A model generated the notes under the pieces. It was not told where the DNA came from, searched no databases, and worked only from the letters and a program-made list of their open reading frames with translations. Made by a program: the position numbers and the translations under genes. This document shows, piece after piece, positions 1 through 11,770 of a DNA stretch of 64,000 nt. How positions within the stretch are numbered: position 1 is the stretch's first letter; the number at the start of each line of letters is the position of its first letter. The DNA lies in assembly GCF_000002235.5 (NCBI RefSeq), contig NW_022145551.1:2483501-2547500 (forward strand), given 5' to 3'. This DNA is from Strongylocentrotus purpuratus. Taxonomy: Eukaryota > Echinodermata > Echinoidea > Camarodonta > Strongylocentrotidae.

Positions 1-660
1 CATTGGTCAAATTGCGATATGCGTAGTGAAATCAACTTCCTCAAGTTCCTTTATAAAAAACTATTACATCCCCTTGATCATTAAAATATCTTCTCCCCCC
101 CCCCCCTTGTAGCAAATGTCCACATCCACATATACAGAGAGACATAGACAGAGAAGGGGAGAGTCAGAGAGAAGAGGGGAAGAATTGGCAGCCAGTCGAC
201 ACCAAATCGATATTTTGCGTATGTTTGAAGAGAATATACTATTCATGCAATGTCATTTTAAATTTGGTATTCCGAAATTATAGAGTGAATGGAAACAATC
301 ATACCTTGGCGTTTTAAAATTATCAAAGATCATGAAAAATAGCAAACATTAAAATCACTACAATCTTATGGATAAATAGAATTACACAGAATTTGTATCC
401 TCAATAGTTGTACAATATTAATATTCAAATGTGAAATATGAGAGTAATTCAAGAGCTGCAGTAAGAATCAAAACATTATTTTGTTTTGATATATATATAT
501 ATACAAAACAAAAAAGACCACACTGATAGACAAGAAAGGCATTACATTAATAATACAAACATCATGGGCTCGTTAATCATAGATATGGATTACTTGACAA
601 AGCAACAATCAGGAGATGTCACTACATGAAATTATTGGTCGCTTCGCTCGCTCGCTCGCA
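1..660. other. AT-rich non-coding stretch
   Basis: No coding signal is visible. It holds a 12-base C run at about 95-106 and a short (TA)n near 490-500. The only open frame runs through the C run on the minus strand and has no recognisable features. Confidence 0.5.
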
Positions 661-679
661 AAATTTGGAAAAAAAAATC

Positions 680-872
680 TCTTCTCTCTCTTGCTATCTC
701 TCTCTCTCTCTCTCTCTCTCTGCCTGTCCGTCTCTCCTTCGCTCTCTCTCTCTTTCTCTGTCTGTCTGTGTCACTCTCTCTCTCTCACCCTCTTCCTCAC
801 CATCTGTCGTCGGTTTATTCGACCGACTATCTCTATTTTGTTCCTCACCCCCCCCCCCTTCCCTACAAAATA

Positions 873-916
<44 letters not shown>

Positions 917-1240
917 TTTCTCTTCCTCTCTTTCTCTCTTGTGCCGCCCTACTTCTTGTGCAGTCGCAAGTTCTCTCTAGCCCAACTGTGAACATTTGAT
1001 TGTTATCGTCAACCGCTCCATTGACCCCCAAACCCCACAAACATTTGTTCGATTGCCTGTTATGTGTAAACAACACATTCCGACACATATCAATATTTGA
1101 TCGTTTTGTTGAGGATAGGGGGGTTCCTGACAGATTGACAAAGAATATGGGTGAAATACGGAAAGAGAGAGAGAGCGAGAGAGAGAGACAGAGAGAGACA
1201 GAGAGGAAGAGAGAGAAAGAAAGAGAAAGAGACGCATAAG
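680..1240. repeat. Inverted pair of (CT)n and (GA)n tracts
   Basis: Positions 680-800 and 868-930 are mostly CT dinucleotides with TCTG and TTTC interruptions. After about 230 bases of unique sequence, 1159-1240 is mostly GA on the same strand. An 11-base C run lies at 848-858. The two polypyrimidine/polypurine blocks are therefore mutually complementary and could pair as an imperfect hairpin or form triplex DNA. Apparent proteins here are Ser/Leu or Arg/Glu runs read from the repeat and are not genes. Confidence 0.9.
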
Positions 1241-1573
1241 AACATCTCTCACTCTCACACGCGAGTTCTCTAGTCTGGGGACCGGGCGCAAACTTGGCAT
1301 TCTGATCGGGAGACATTTCACTTTATATTCTATTTAATAAATGCAAACTTTTAACGTGTTTTATTGTTGTGGGCGTAAATGCATAATCAGTTTGAACGTG
1401 GGCTAAGTGAAGCATTAAGTTTGCTATCATACTGAAAACGCAAGTGTCGCCAATACGGGGAGTGAACATTCCCGTTGGGATTGTCGGCATCCCACTGTTC
1501 CAAGTTTTCTCTCATGGGTACGGAGTGGCATATACATGTACTCTTCAGTACTTTGCTAACTTAAGCACTTAAC

Positions 1574-1960
1574 TTAAAGGCATCGTTTAACAATGTTAAA
1601 TCTGAGATACATGGCTCTACGTTTTATCAGTGTCTGTGATGTGGTGTAATATTGAAGCCCTAAAAAAATTGCGCTTCAAAATGATCATGGAGTGCCTCAA
1701 AAAGTAAAAACCTTTGAATGGCCAGTTTTACCACACTCATTTTCCCCAATAAACTGTAGTGTTATAAAAAAAAACTTTAGGAAAACGAAAAATGAAATTT
1801 AAATTTCCAATCATAAACATCTTGATAATCAGACAGACGATCGGCTTGTAAAAGTCATGGGATTCCTGACTGACCTAAAGGTTTATAATTATGATTGTAG
1901 CCTGAGCTAAATTCAGGATTTTGTTTCAGAATCTGGGACAAAGATACCCAATGCCTTTAA
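1574..1960 (+). mobile_element. TTAA-flanked MITE, family A copy 1
   Basis: A 387-bp element bounded by TTAA at 1574-1577 and 1957-1960. The left end reads TTAAAGGCATC and the right end, on the opposite strand, TTAAAGGCATTGGGTATC, so short terminal inverted repeats are present. The whole body recurs at 12577-12960 in the same orientation and at 45343-45715 in the opposite one. All three share internal blocks such as TCATGGGATTCCTGACTGAC. TTAA target sites are typical of the piggyBac superfamily. No coding capacity is present, so it is non-autonomous. Confidence 0.85.
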
Positions 1961-3678
1961 TTAATGCCAGATTATTGACAGTCTGGTTATCCCCAAACCG
2001 AGCGATTGACTAGCTTTGACAACCATCTACCTAGATGTAAGAAGAGGACTATTTTACCATCGAGCCGGTTCAGGTCACTTTAGTTTTAAACCCAAGAGGG
2101 GGCTAGGAGAGGGGTGAGTTACATGCATATGCCCCGCCTTCCAATATTTTTCAAAATATTATTCGATTGAACAACATTATTGCAGCTGTCAACACGCAAT
2201 CTAAGTGAGAGTCGGGTGTTTACTCCGTGTTAGTCAACCGTTGTACATTGCACTTGACCAAAGCTCATGGGAGAGCACTGGGTTCGGATCTGCCTAATTA
2301 CTACCAGCTACTAGAGGTGCCAACATCAACGACAGGGGTGTAAATAAAAGGGAGGGGTGTGGTAGGGGGTACGTCCTTCCCCCTCTTCATGGATACTTTC
2401 GGAATTTTACCTGTGAAAAGGGATTTAATACTGTTAAAATATCGAAACTATTCACATTTATCGATATGATTTTGGAGGTATTCGATAAAATAGCTGGTGT
2501 AACTTTCCTTCACCGACTAAATGATATATAGACAAATTCGTTAATTAGTAGGTTTGTTAGCTAATTAGTTTATTAGTTAGCTAGGTTATTTGTATGTTTG
2601 TTTGTTTGTTTATTTATGCTTTGCTTGCTTACTTTTCATCACCATGATGACATACTACATGATCATCGCCAGCAAATCGTTTCATATTGTTTCGAGTCTT
2701 CCCTATTGAATTCATTATAAGGATGTTTTATTCATTTTGTTGTCACTTCCCCGGCGCTCCTTCTCGAACCCATTTCCCTGAATATATCATATATGTTTAC
2801 TTAAAGTAATCGTGACCAAAGATATTGCCCTGCATGCATGAAGTTATACCCTTCTCTTGATATTATTTTTAGTAGTCAACGTGTGATAGTTTTACTATTA
2901 CCCTCCGATACGTTAATCATCAGCCCTGCGCCTTCGTCCTCACGGGGGGCGCTATACCATCATCACCTTCACAAACATGCGAAAAATATCGTTAAATTGA
3001 TAAACAAACGGTCCAAATAGCTGAAGACATCCTAAGAAAGGGGATATCAAGTGGCTAACTCATCGATGTAAAGTGAGCCACAAAAGGATACGCATGGCGC
3101 ACTCCTGCTAAAATTTGAGATTCGGCCAAAGTTCAAAGGATTGCCGAGAAGGGAGAGTGTGTTTAATTGTGACGTGTAGGAGAGATGTCGGTTTTCCCGA
3201 GCCTTCTCGATTGCGACCTCCTGTCACTGGGTGAAAATGCCCTTGAATAGTTTCATTAGTGTGTTTGCAATTAAATTTCCCCTTTATGAATCGATAACTG
3301 ATATTCAAAAAATGTACGTACTGGGAGGGGATGGGAGTAAAATAATATATAGGTTCCTCACTATAAACCCAACAATATAACGTTAATCATAAATCTAACT
3401 TTACCCATGCAGTCATTTTTTTAATTCAAACATTAATCCCGTATCTTAATATAGCCCAGGGTCAATACTGCCGAAGAAAATATCGGATTACCCATCAATT
3501 CGTACTTTTGAGGCAAGTTCCACCGCCAAGAAATGTTTCAAGCTTATGTAATGCTTTTCATAAACAACAACAACCAGAAAAGAAAAGAAAAAAAACAAAC
3601 ATGTCGGTGGTACTTTTGTGAAAAGTTCATTTCAACATTGACACATAATCAGTCTGCTATGCATTTTCTTTCCACCGA
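1961..3678. other. Unique sequence without recognisable genes
   Basis: Mixed-composition DNA with a short (TTTG)n at about 2590-2612 and a GGGGGC-containing patch near 2945. Open frames of 60-66 codons at 2838-3020 (+) and 3108-3308 (-) have no motif, signal peptide or splice context that supports them. Confidence 0.4.
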
Positions 3679-3695
3679 CCCCCCCCCCCCCCCCC
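3679..3695 (+). repeat. Poly(C) run, 17 bases
   Basis: An uninterrupted C homopolymer followed by a GAAAGAAAAA patch. It is one of about 25 C or G runs of at least 10 bases in the window. Confidence 0.95.
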
Positions 3696-5834
3696 GAAAG
3701 AAAAAGGATCCGGTGAATATCAAATAGTACTTTTCGAGGTAAGTTCATTCGAACCTCGCCTAGTAAATATACTTCTATGACCTGGCGCTGGCGTCAATCA
3801 AGATACTTTGAAAAAGGGCAGAAAAAGTAAAAAGATAATCCTGGAAAAAAACGCTCATGTCATTCTAATTACGAGCAGAAATAGATATATTGAGATAACA
3901 GTGCGAGAAAATCAATGTGTGGGCTCTTATCTCTCACTGGCATTGCCCGTGACTCAATCGTCTGCCTGAGTCTGTTCTCACGGCCATGATAACATCAGTC
4001 TTGGTGGATCTTCTCTTCCTCGCTGCGTCAGTGCTCATGACGGACCACTGGGTTATAATCACGCCAAAGGTTGTGCGCGGCATTATGGTTTCGTCTCGAA
4101 CGCGTATTCGGGCCAGTGGGGATTGACTCTTTTAAAGGATTTAACATTTCAGTGAATTTTCTTTTCATTTTTGTTTGTTCCTAATCGGATGATCTCAAGC
4201 CGTCTGATTTATTGAGAGTGGTATGAAATGAGAAAATCGTGATAATTTTCTCAAGACGTGAAGTATGTTTTTGGTCGACAAGCCAAAGCCTGTCGTCCAG
4301 ATTTGTTTCTCTTTACGATTCGGATGTGTTTTACTTTTGCCAGATTGCTTTTCTTCGTATTCTCTTTGAGTAAAATCTGTGTGGATTTCAACGATTATTT
4401 TGCTCTTAACCTTTACATCTTTATTCGCATTATTTCAATCGTTCTCCAACCCTTAACCCTAAACCCCTTTCTCTTTCTATCTTTCCCTCATTTTCTCACA
4501 CTCTCTCTTCCTCCATACCACTATTTTTTACTGGCTATATTTCTTTTTGTTTTGATTAGTAACCTTGTTTTATAGTGACAGTTCCCCCCTTTCCTTTAAT
4601 CATTTTTCCTTTAATCACTTTACTTTATGATTCTGATTTACCAGAGGAGGAGGTATCATTCAATGCATAATTTTTCAATTACCCTAAGAAATATAAAGCT
4701 TTAAAAGCAATTATGCTCCTTTTCCATTTCTTTTTCTCCAGGAGTGGTATCATCAGCCATTCGTGATTCGTCAGATCCTCGTACATTTCTTTTAATATGA
4801 TTTATGATTTAAGGAAACTTTTTAGGAAACTCAAATATTGGCAAGAAACCAAGGCTGGTCATTGTATTAATTAATACTAATCAAACGTACATGGTTATGA
4901 CCTCATGTGTGCTATATACGATGTATGACTCAAGATGACTTAATATTGCTTGAGAAAGAAAAATATATATTGCATTAAAAAGAAATTGCTTCATGGACTT
5001 CTGGAAGGCATGATTTATGGCAGCTTGTATTATTTCAGTGATGATAGGAGCAGAAGGCTTTAAAACCGCGTGATCGGGGGTTCGAAAGACAGCGCGCTAT
5101 TACTCAGGACTAAGAGCGCTTTTCAACTATCATTCAAAAATAGCAGTTTGTCACCACTACATGAGTGTTGGTTATCGGGGCGCATACAGTCCGCATTTTG
5201 AAGCAAGTGGGGAGGGGGGCGGAGACCCCTCTTGGTCGAGATCCCCCCCCCCATTAAGTCAAACATATAAGACAATCTATTAACTCGTTTAGAATTGAAG
5301 TATGATGCGAGTATATAGCAAATAAAAAGCCTTCACAAAAATCGGTCGTTACTTTGCTGTCTCGTGTTTAGTAAATAGCTTTAATATTGTGCACAGGCTA
5401 TCTATTTGTCATGTTAAGTTGTTCATAATTTAACTAGATATTTTTGGCCAACAGAAGTACATAATTAGTTTCCTATCATCGACAAAATAGAAGATCGCAA
5501 ATTTCGATGTATAATGTAAATTTATACGAAAAAGGGATGGCACAAAAAAGGGAAAAGAAGGGGTGTGTTCCACGTGGTTTCCCTACAACCAGCCAAGAGT
5601 AAAGTGCATTAGTAATCAAATTGAAGGTACATTCAATTTAAAATTCGAAATCATTATCTATGGTAGTTCATGGAACCGTTTTTTATATTCACTTTCAGAT
5701 ACAGCGACATTTTATATTTTCAAATTCTACGAGTACTCGAAAAGACGGAAACCGGTCCCGAAATTTTAACCTAATATTAATTTGCATTCCTGGAAGAAGA
5801 ACGAAATAGTTGATCGAATTTCACTGAGTATCAT
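3696..5834. other. Non-coding stretch with one short open frame
   Basis: A 46-codon frame at 3986-4126 (+) starts with a hydrophobic, signal-like stretch (MITSVLVDLLFLAASVL) and has an in-frame stop upstream. Nothing else supports it. A 105-codon frame at 4258-4575 (+) is T-rich and hydrophobic by composition. A 10-base C run lies at 5243-5252. Confidence 0.35.
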
Positions 5835-5849
5835 CAGTGGCATAATGCC
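5835..5849 (+). mobile_element. Possible hAT-like element terminus, degenerate
   Basis: CAGTGGCATAATGCC resembles the CAGTGGCGTAGC end seen better preserved at 56284 and 57006-57021. It is followed by the GGGG/CCCC-rich sequence that usually accompanies these ends. No matching second end was found, so this is at most a fragment. Confidence 0.3.
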
Positions 5850-6353
5850 AAGGGGTATGGGGGCACCCCCTCCCGCCCTTACCCCAAGGCTCTAAATATG
5901 AACACCAAATAATTTACGATAAGAGAGGGAAAACGTGTAAACTAAAAAGAAGTTAAAATGCCCCACCATGGGGAGGGCTACCCCCTCCCCGAGACACTCT
6001 CTCGTATTTCTTCGAAATAGGAAAATACCCCTATCAGGCCGGACAGAGCCTACACCATTTATTATATCATGAAGCTAATAGGACAAAACGAGAGTTCAGC
6101 CAGTTATTGATAATTAGGGCACATACAAAAAGTGCACTCTAATAAATGTTGCCACTAAATTTCAAATGAATTTAACTCTCAATGAAATATTTTATATCCT
6201 ATCAATATCCTGCCTATGTTTAAAGAGAATATTGAGTTCTGGTAAAAAGGGAAAGCTTAACAATGACTGCTCCTTATTTCCTAATATGTCAAGACATATA
6301 TTTGGATTAAACTTTGGACAACACTTTGATATCACTTGTGTCTAGTCCCAAAT

Positions 6354-6358
<5 letters not shown>

Positions 6359-6387
<29 letters not shown>
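6359..6387. repeat. (AT)n microsatellite
   Basis: About 14 uninterrupted AT dinucleotides in AT-rich DNA. Confidence 0.95.
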
Positions 6388-6390
<3 letters not shown>

Positions 6391-6874
6391 CTGTATTTCA
6401 TTATAACCACAATGACGTTTTGGGGTTATATTTGGATACATAATTAATATCTAAATAGTTTGATGATTCTGAGATATCTTTGGACACATTACTAAATCAA
6501 CCTCTCAGCAGATTCCTTTACAATACAGTCGCATAACCAGTTCTCAAATGTATATGCATTCCACATAGGGAGAAAGTGTTGAGTACGTACTGAGCGTGTG
6601 ATTACAGCGTGACAGTAACTATTGAAAAAACAATTTGGAAATGGCTGCTCAGTTCAGTTCAGGCAGTTGGTGTATACTGCGAAATTTTGAAATTATCCAA
6701 ATAAAAAGAAAGTGTACCAAAGTTTGCTGAAAATGACATGCACTGCACACAAAAATAAATATATGGCACTACAGACATGTATCACGAATGTTTGGTTCAA
6801 TCTCTCCAGCTACAGTCAACAACAATTTGATGGGTTTTCTTTATTTTTCGTAACTCAAGAATTATGTGTCTCCT

Positions 6875-7340
6875 TTAAAGGTACTATGTCCCTTTTGCAG
6901 CCAACCTCAAATTCTGTAGAACTTTGCAGGAATTATGACTATGTCATGTATGTCCTATCTGTGAAATTTAAACGTTAGCAGTGTCTTAATATGCAAATTA
7001 TGCAAGGAAACCCGTTTACTTGCTAGACTTTACTGTTAAACACTATTGTCAGTATTGAGTGACTAACTGGCTTTTTCTTCTTCTCTGGTAATAACATACA
7101 CAATATGAACTGTATGAGGGTACATGAGCACTTGTCTACATCAATAACCCACTTCTTGTAATGGCCAAAATTAAACTGATTGAATCTTTGCGCAGCATAA
7201 AACGTATGACCATTCGGTACAATTGTCTGAAAAATCAGACTATTACTAAGGGGAGTTCTCAATTAGTATTATCTTTCAAATGCCATTAGAATTTAACCTT
7301 TTCATTTTTTTGGCCTGCAAAAGGGACATAGTACCTTTAA
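6875..7340. mobile_element. TTAA-flanked MITE with 26-bp perfect TIRs
   Basis: A 466-bp element. The left end (6875-6900) and the inverted right end (7315-7340) are identical over 26 bases, beginning TTAAAGGTACTATGTCCC and ending CTGCAG-like TTTTGCAG. TTAA bounds both sides. Beyond the TIRs both ends continue with similar CC(A)-rich sequence. Internal frames (6712-6978 +, 7023-7262 -) straddle the ends or lie wholly inside and look fortuitous. It shares only the TTAAAGG start with families A and B, so it is a separate family. Perfect TIRs suggest a fairly recent insertion. Confidence 0.85.
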
Positions 7341-7709
7341 CAGAACTCGACCTTCTCTTTAAATATTAAACATGAGGTGTTGCGTGTGTGCTGGCTATCC
7401 CTGTGGAACTGTTTCTTAAATATTGAACTGGATTTGTTATTTAGCTAACGTCTCCTTGATTTGGACGATCAAATTCTGCTTGTAATTTGGCACAGGAAAC
7501 GCAACTTGCCAGCTGAAGGCTAAATGTTTGAAAGCGTCGCGAACAACGGTCTGATTGAACCCGAAGGTATCCAGCTGAAAATGATAGACTACTATGTTAC
7601 CTACAATTTTCTTTTTGTTTGACCGGTTCCCTTCAAAATTTCACCAATCCTTTCTTTTTTCTGATTTTATTACGTTTTCGTAATCAAATAATAATACACA
7701 GCCTCGTCC

Positions 7710-7904
7710 TTAAATCCCCACTGCACTACTTATAGCTACTTGCGCCCGCTATATAGCAAACAATGCCTTAGCGGTGACTGTTGGTCCCCCATGATCCTCT
7801 TTCTTTTATGTTAATTAAGAGCTGATTCGATTAGATAACCACCTGTCAGTGTTCACGCAGGGAGGTATAATCCCTCCTGGCCAACTAGTGCAGATGTGCT
7901 TTAA
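7710..7904 (+). mobile_element. TTAA-flanked MITE, family B copy 1
   Basis: A 195-bp element between TTAA tetramers. It contains the family-specific blocks CACTGCACTACTT, GCTACTTGCGCCC and TGGTCCCCCATGATCCTCTT. Other copies lie at 50659-50853 (same orientation) and at 24205-24392 and 52055-52259 (opposite orientation). Its left end is worn, TTAAATCCCC instead of TTAAAGGCCC. Confidence 0.85.
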
Positions 7905-8001
7905 ACATTGTCAGTGCAATAAGTGAGCTGCAACATTGATAATTCAGAGACTGTAGAGATTTCCTGATATTTGATATTTTCTCTGGATCTCTAGGGAAAC
8001 A

Positions 8002-8140
8002 AAATGGCTCTGAATATAGTAGTCCAGCCCGATTTTGTTTTAAATAATTGAATTTGTACACATGTATAACATAATGTTATACATGTGTACAAATTCAATT
8101 ATTTAAAACAAAATCGGGCTGGACTACTATATTCAGAGCC

Positions 8141-8144
<4 letters not shown>
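8002..8144. repeat. Perfect 143-bp palindrome
   Basis: Two 71-base arms are exact reverse complements around a single central A at 8073. The left arm begins AAATGGCTCTGAATATAG and the right arm ends CTATATTCAGAGCCATTT. As RNA or single-stranded DNA this is a 71-bp hairpin with essentially no loop. A (TA)n tract abuts the right arm. No TIR-type ends or target duplication are obvious. It could be a fold-back element, a template-switch inverted duplication or an assembly artefact. Confidence 0.95.

Positions 8145-8174
<30 letters not shown>
8145..8174. repeat. (TA)n microsatellite beside the palindrome
   Basis: About 15 TA dinucleotides beginning directly at the end of the right palindrome arm. 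The left arm has no equivalent, so the tract was not part of the inverted duplication. Confidence 0.95.
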
Positions 8175-8176
<2 letters not shown>

Positions 8177-9480
8177 CACAGTTTGTGTCTATGTATGTTG
8201 TGTTTTATACGGAAAATTAAACCTATAACCAGACCTTATCAAACTTTGATTTTCGTCTGAGAAAGGCTATAAGGCTATATCTTAGTGCACTTTTATCATG
8301 TAACATAGATTCATTTCATAGTGTCTCCCAACAGCCAGTGGCTACTTGTAAACTTATATATTAGTGTTATATCAAAATAGATATATTTATGTAGGCCATA
8401 GGTCTAATGATTGTTTTATTATAATTCAGCTCTCTAATTGTTTGTTTTTAGATAAATGAACGTGTATATGCGACATTGGATGCATTTAAACTTGAACCAT
8501 AACGTGGAAAATGAATGTATGCACATGAATAGTGATGATGGCACAATGTCACGTGACCTACGTCTCAATTAGTCCACAGTCACCATTAATGAACACCAAA
8601 ACGGTTGCGACTCCAAGAAAATGTGTACATTATACACATGAAGAGGCATTTGGTCTACAGCGATAGATATGGGTAATGCAATAAATTGATTATCTCAAAT
8701 AAAGATTGATCGCATTATCGCAACTTTGAACGAAACATACTCCCTTAGAATCGCGCTTACTTATTCTTTCATATTTTATTGACGCATGAAGCTACATCTT
8801 CGTTCTGTAAACAGATGCAATGTGACTATCGTTACTGGGTAGACGCACCGACTTGGAGGAAATGCAGAAAAGTCTACCAGAGTTGTCTTATCCCCCTTCC
8901 CATCTAAATTTGCTAAACCCCACAATGCGATTCGAGTCGAAATCAATTTGCATCTACCCCGATCATTTATACATGTATACTTGTACCAGGCAGATAGTTT
9001 CGATAACGATATATGAGTCAGTGTTAACTCAAGTTCACGACAGCACATTTTGGAAACAAATAACGATAAAAACACGGTTCAACCTCTTTCATTTGAAGCC
9101 CCATTTGTATGATTCCGCATACACATTTAGACGCACTTCTGCTTGTTTTGTTTTATTTCATGTTACTGCATTGTACTTTCTTTCTACCAGACACGATCGT
9201 CAAATTCAAATCCCTCAGAGACGAAGTTTGGAATTCCATTCTGTCTCTGATTTTCTTATTCCTATTTGTGGCTGGTTTCCTGTCGTTTCCGAAAATAATT
9301 TCATAAACAATAAAACCTGACAAGTTTATGAATCGTATCTTTTACTTCTGGATTGTTTATGATTCTATTTAGATATTCCTTGGTTTTACAGGTGTGAAAA
9401 TGCCACCACCATTGATGAATGAATATCAAAAGCCCACACAAGAAAAAGGGCATCAAACATTTCCTGTCAAATTTATCGCT
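8175..9480. other. Unique sequence, no supported gene
   Basis: Contains a 155-codon frame on the plus strand (8853-9320), among the longest outside low-complexity DNA. Its translation has no recognisable domain, signal peptide or membrane pattern, and an overlapping 99-codon frame is open on the other strand. I do not call it a gene. Confidence 0.35.
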
Positions 9481-9491
9481 CCAGCTATTCA

Positions 9492-9522
9492 AGCTCTCTT
9501 TCTCTCTCTCTCTCTCTCTCTC
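9492..9522 (+). repeat. (CT)n microsatellite
   Basis: A short CT tract in otherwise unique DNA. Confidence 0.9.
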
Positions 9523-9845
9523 TGTAATTCCATCAATTTTTTCGTTTGTTTTTTTGCTCGATATTTACCACTAGCTTTCCCCAAAACCATTTAAGGATCC
9601 AAAATACATCACTTGGTTTGTAATTCCAGTGCCCTCAATCCCCCCCCCCTAAAGAAAAAAAGAGGGAGGAGAAACTTGGGGTACGATAATACAACCCATC
9701 ACGGCGCAACACCCAGTCTCCTCCCTTGTCTTATGGTTTCCCAATACAAAAATAAATTAAAATGTATTGATTAGAATCCAAAATTGTAAGTAGAATACAT
9801 GTTTGGATTCATGATCCGCTTGGTAAGACGGTCTCCCCCAACCAA

Positions 9846-9879
9846 CCCCCCCCCCCCCCCCCCACTCCCCCCCCCCCCC
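9846..9879 (+). repeat. Double poly(C) run
   Basis: 18 C, then ACT, then 13 C. The complementary strand is G-rich and could form a G-quadruplex. A 10-base C run lies 200 bases upstream at 9640-9649. Confidence 0.95.
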
Positions 9880-10215
9880 AATCTGCCAGCGTTCCTCTAC
9901 CACATCTTGGCATATGCCCAACGCCAGAATACTTAACATCGTGTATATAAGTTCACCTACTACTTGTAGATGAAGGTCGTATCAGAGTCTGCATGTGTTC
10001 ATGTCTTCCCCCAATGTTCCCACAACATTCGACGAAAAATGGCACAAATACGACAGCAGGTTGTCGAAACGAAGAGCAGAGATTAGGCCAATGAGAGGCG
10101 AGACAACAACTCCTTCTCGTCGTTCATTAACCCTTAACATGTCATAGACGTCGTCCTGTGGCTATAGCCTTGCCATGTGTGAGACTTCAGACACAGTATT
10201 CTATTCTGCCTAGGA

Positions 10216-10325
10216 TTTGGGCCCTGTTAACACAAAGCTTATCAATCGATTGCAAAATTGGTAGATCGAACTTACAATCAATTGATTGTAAATCATGGTC
10301 AATTGCAAACTTACCTTTGTGCTAC
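10216..10325. mobile_element. Possible short MITE with central palindrome
   Basis: Begins GGGCCCTGTTAACACAAAGC and contains the perfect 18-bp palindrome TACAATCAATTGATTGTA at 10273-10290. The end GTGCTACACAA is only loosely inverted-repeat to the start. The AAAGCTTA..CAAT..GATTGC pattern resembles the element nested in the SINE at 39559-39680, suggesting one loose family. The boundaries are uncertain. Confidence 0.4.
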
Positions 10326-10565
10326 ACAAGAAGGACTGCAAAAGCGTTCGATGTGAACGTTTAAACTTAGAAAATCTCAATGACTTTTTTATGCATGATA
10401 TAATTAATTTTTTTATTGGGTGATGTGAGAGACCTTGAGGAATCGGCTATCCGAATCGTAGTGACTTTAGATGTGTTCCCCGATTCTCTTTTGGCTGATT
10501 TGGAAGGCTAACAATGCTCAAATTTCAGCGTTTAGTTTCCTATCAATATTTACTACCTCAAACCA

Positions 10566-10600
10566 GGGAGTTGTGAGGTTGTTTAAAACTCACAACTCTC
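10566..10600. repeat. 12-bp stem hairpin
   Basis: GGGAGTTGTGAG (10566-10577) pairs with CTCACAACTCTC (10589-10600) across an 11-base loop, with one G:T pair. There is no T-run after it and no gene context, so no function is assigned. Confidence 0.6.
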
Positions 10601-11770
10601 TGCTCAAACTATCCAATGCAATTTTGATTTTGATTTTTTTGTTGTTGATTTGTTGATTTTTTTTTTAAAATTCTATATTTGATCGCAGTCAGATCGAACA
10701 GTGTGGGGTTGGTATATATTAGACGGGACTAGACCTATGGTATGTTAGGTCGGTGGAATTTTGCGCTGGTGGGATGAGGCGAGTTAATATCACTTTTGCA
10801 ACAAAATAAAGCTCTTAATCTCGGACAGGGATGTTTGGACGAGCCTCAAAAACAGAGAAAGCGAGACCAAAATCACATCAGGTCTTAACCCAGTCTCGGG
10901 TCAATGCCTGACCTAGTTTCCCTGGTTTTTATGGGGGTAAAACAATGCCGAATTCACCCTTTTCCTTGGTCGGTATTTCTTTTATGTTTTGATGTGGAGA
11001 TAAAAACCAACAACAGGGAAAACAAACAAGAAGCAAACAACATTATGTTGTAGTTCGTGGGAACGAGTCCGTGGATGCCATTGCTGTTGAAAACGTCCTG
11101 AATGATACAATTTCATAAACTTTTGTCTATGTTTATTGATGACGGAATAGATTTCTTTCATACACAAGTTGTATAAAAACATATTCACAACAGTTTTATT
11201 TAGGGTACATGAATGATTGGAAGTTTTCTTTATAGTGTAAACATAGAAATTTCTTATTTTTAGTACAGAGTTGAAGGGATCGGGCTCGCAATACCTAACG
11301 TCAAGTTGAAAACCCTTTAGTATACTACTCTACACAAAAGCCACAAAAAAGGGAAATCAAAGAAGCAGACTGGTGAAAGTTTGAATAAAATCGGACAAAA
11401 AATGAGAAAGTTAAGGCATTTTGAAAATTCTGATCACCATAGATATGGCTTCTCAAAATTGGCTGCATCGGTAATGTCACTGTGATGTAGTGCCAGACAA
11501 CTTCACCATTCGTTACAACAAAGAAAATGACTCTTTAAAAATTTGAGGAGTTCCCATGGGAGAAACCACTTTAATTAATATGTTTGTATACGACAAACAT
11601 GAGAGGTGTACATGACTACGTTACAATCCGCTGACCAAAGTGTCAATTTGGGATTCGCATAGAAAATAGTGATCTCATATTTCAAACATGCAAACTCCCT
11701 TATTATCATGATTATTGTTCCGATCTATTTCAAACTTTCGCCATTCTGTTGACTTATTACAACGGTTTCA

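Noticed and set aside
4448..4470. Telomere-like CCCTTAACCCTAAACCCC
   Set aside because: Only two or three imperfect units; too short to be an interstitial telomere tract.
5077..5090. GGGGGTTCGAAAGAC as a tRNA-type B box
   Set aside because: No A-box at the right distance and no foldable cloverleaf.
8853..9320. 155-codon plus frame outside simple repeats
   Set aside because: No domain, signal or membrane pattern; overlapping frames are open in other phases and no splice context supports it.
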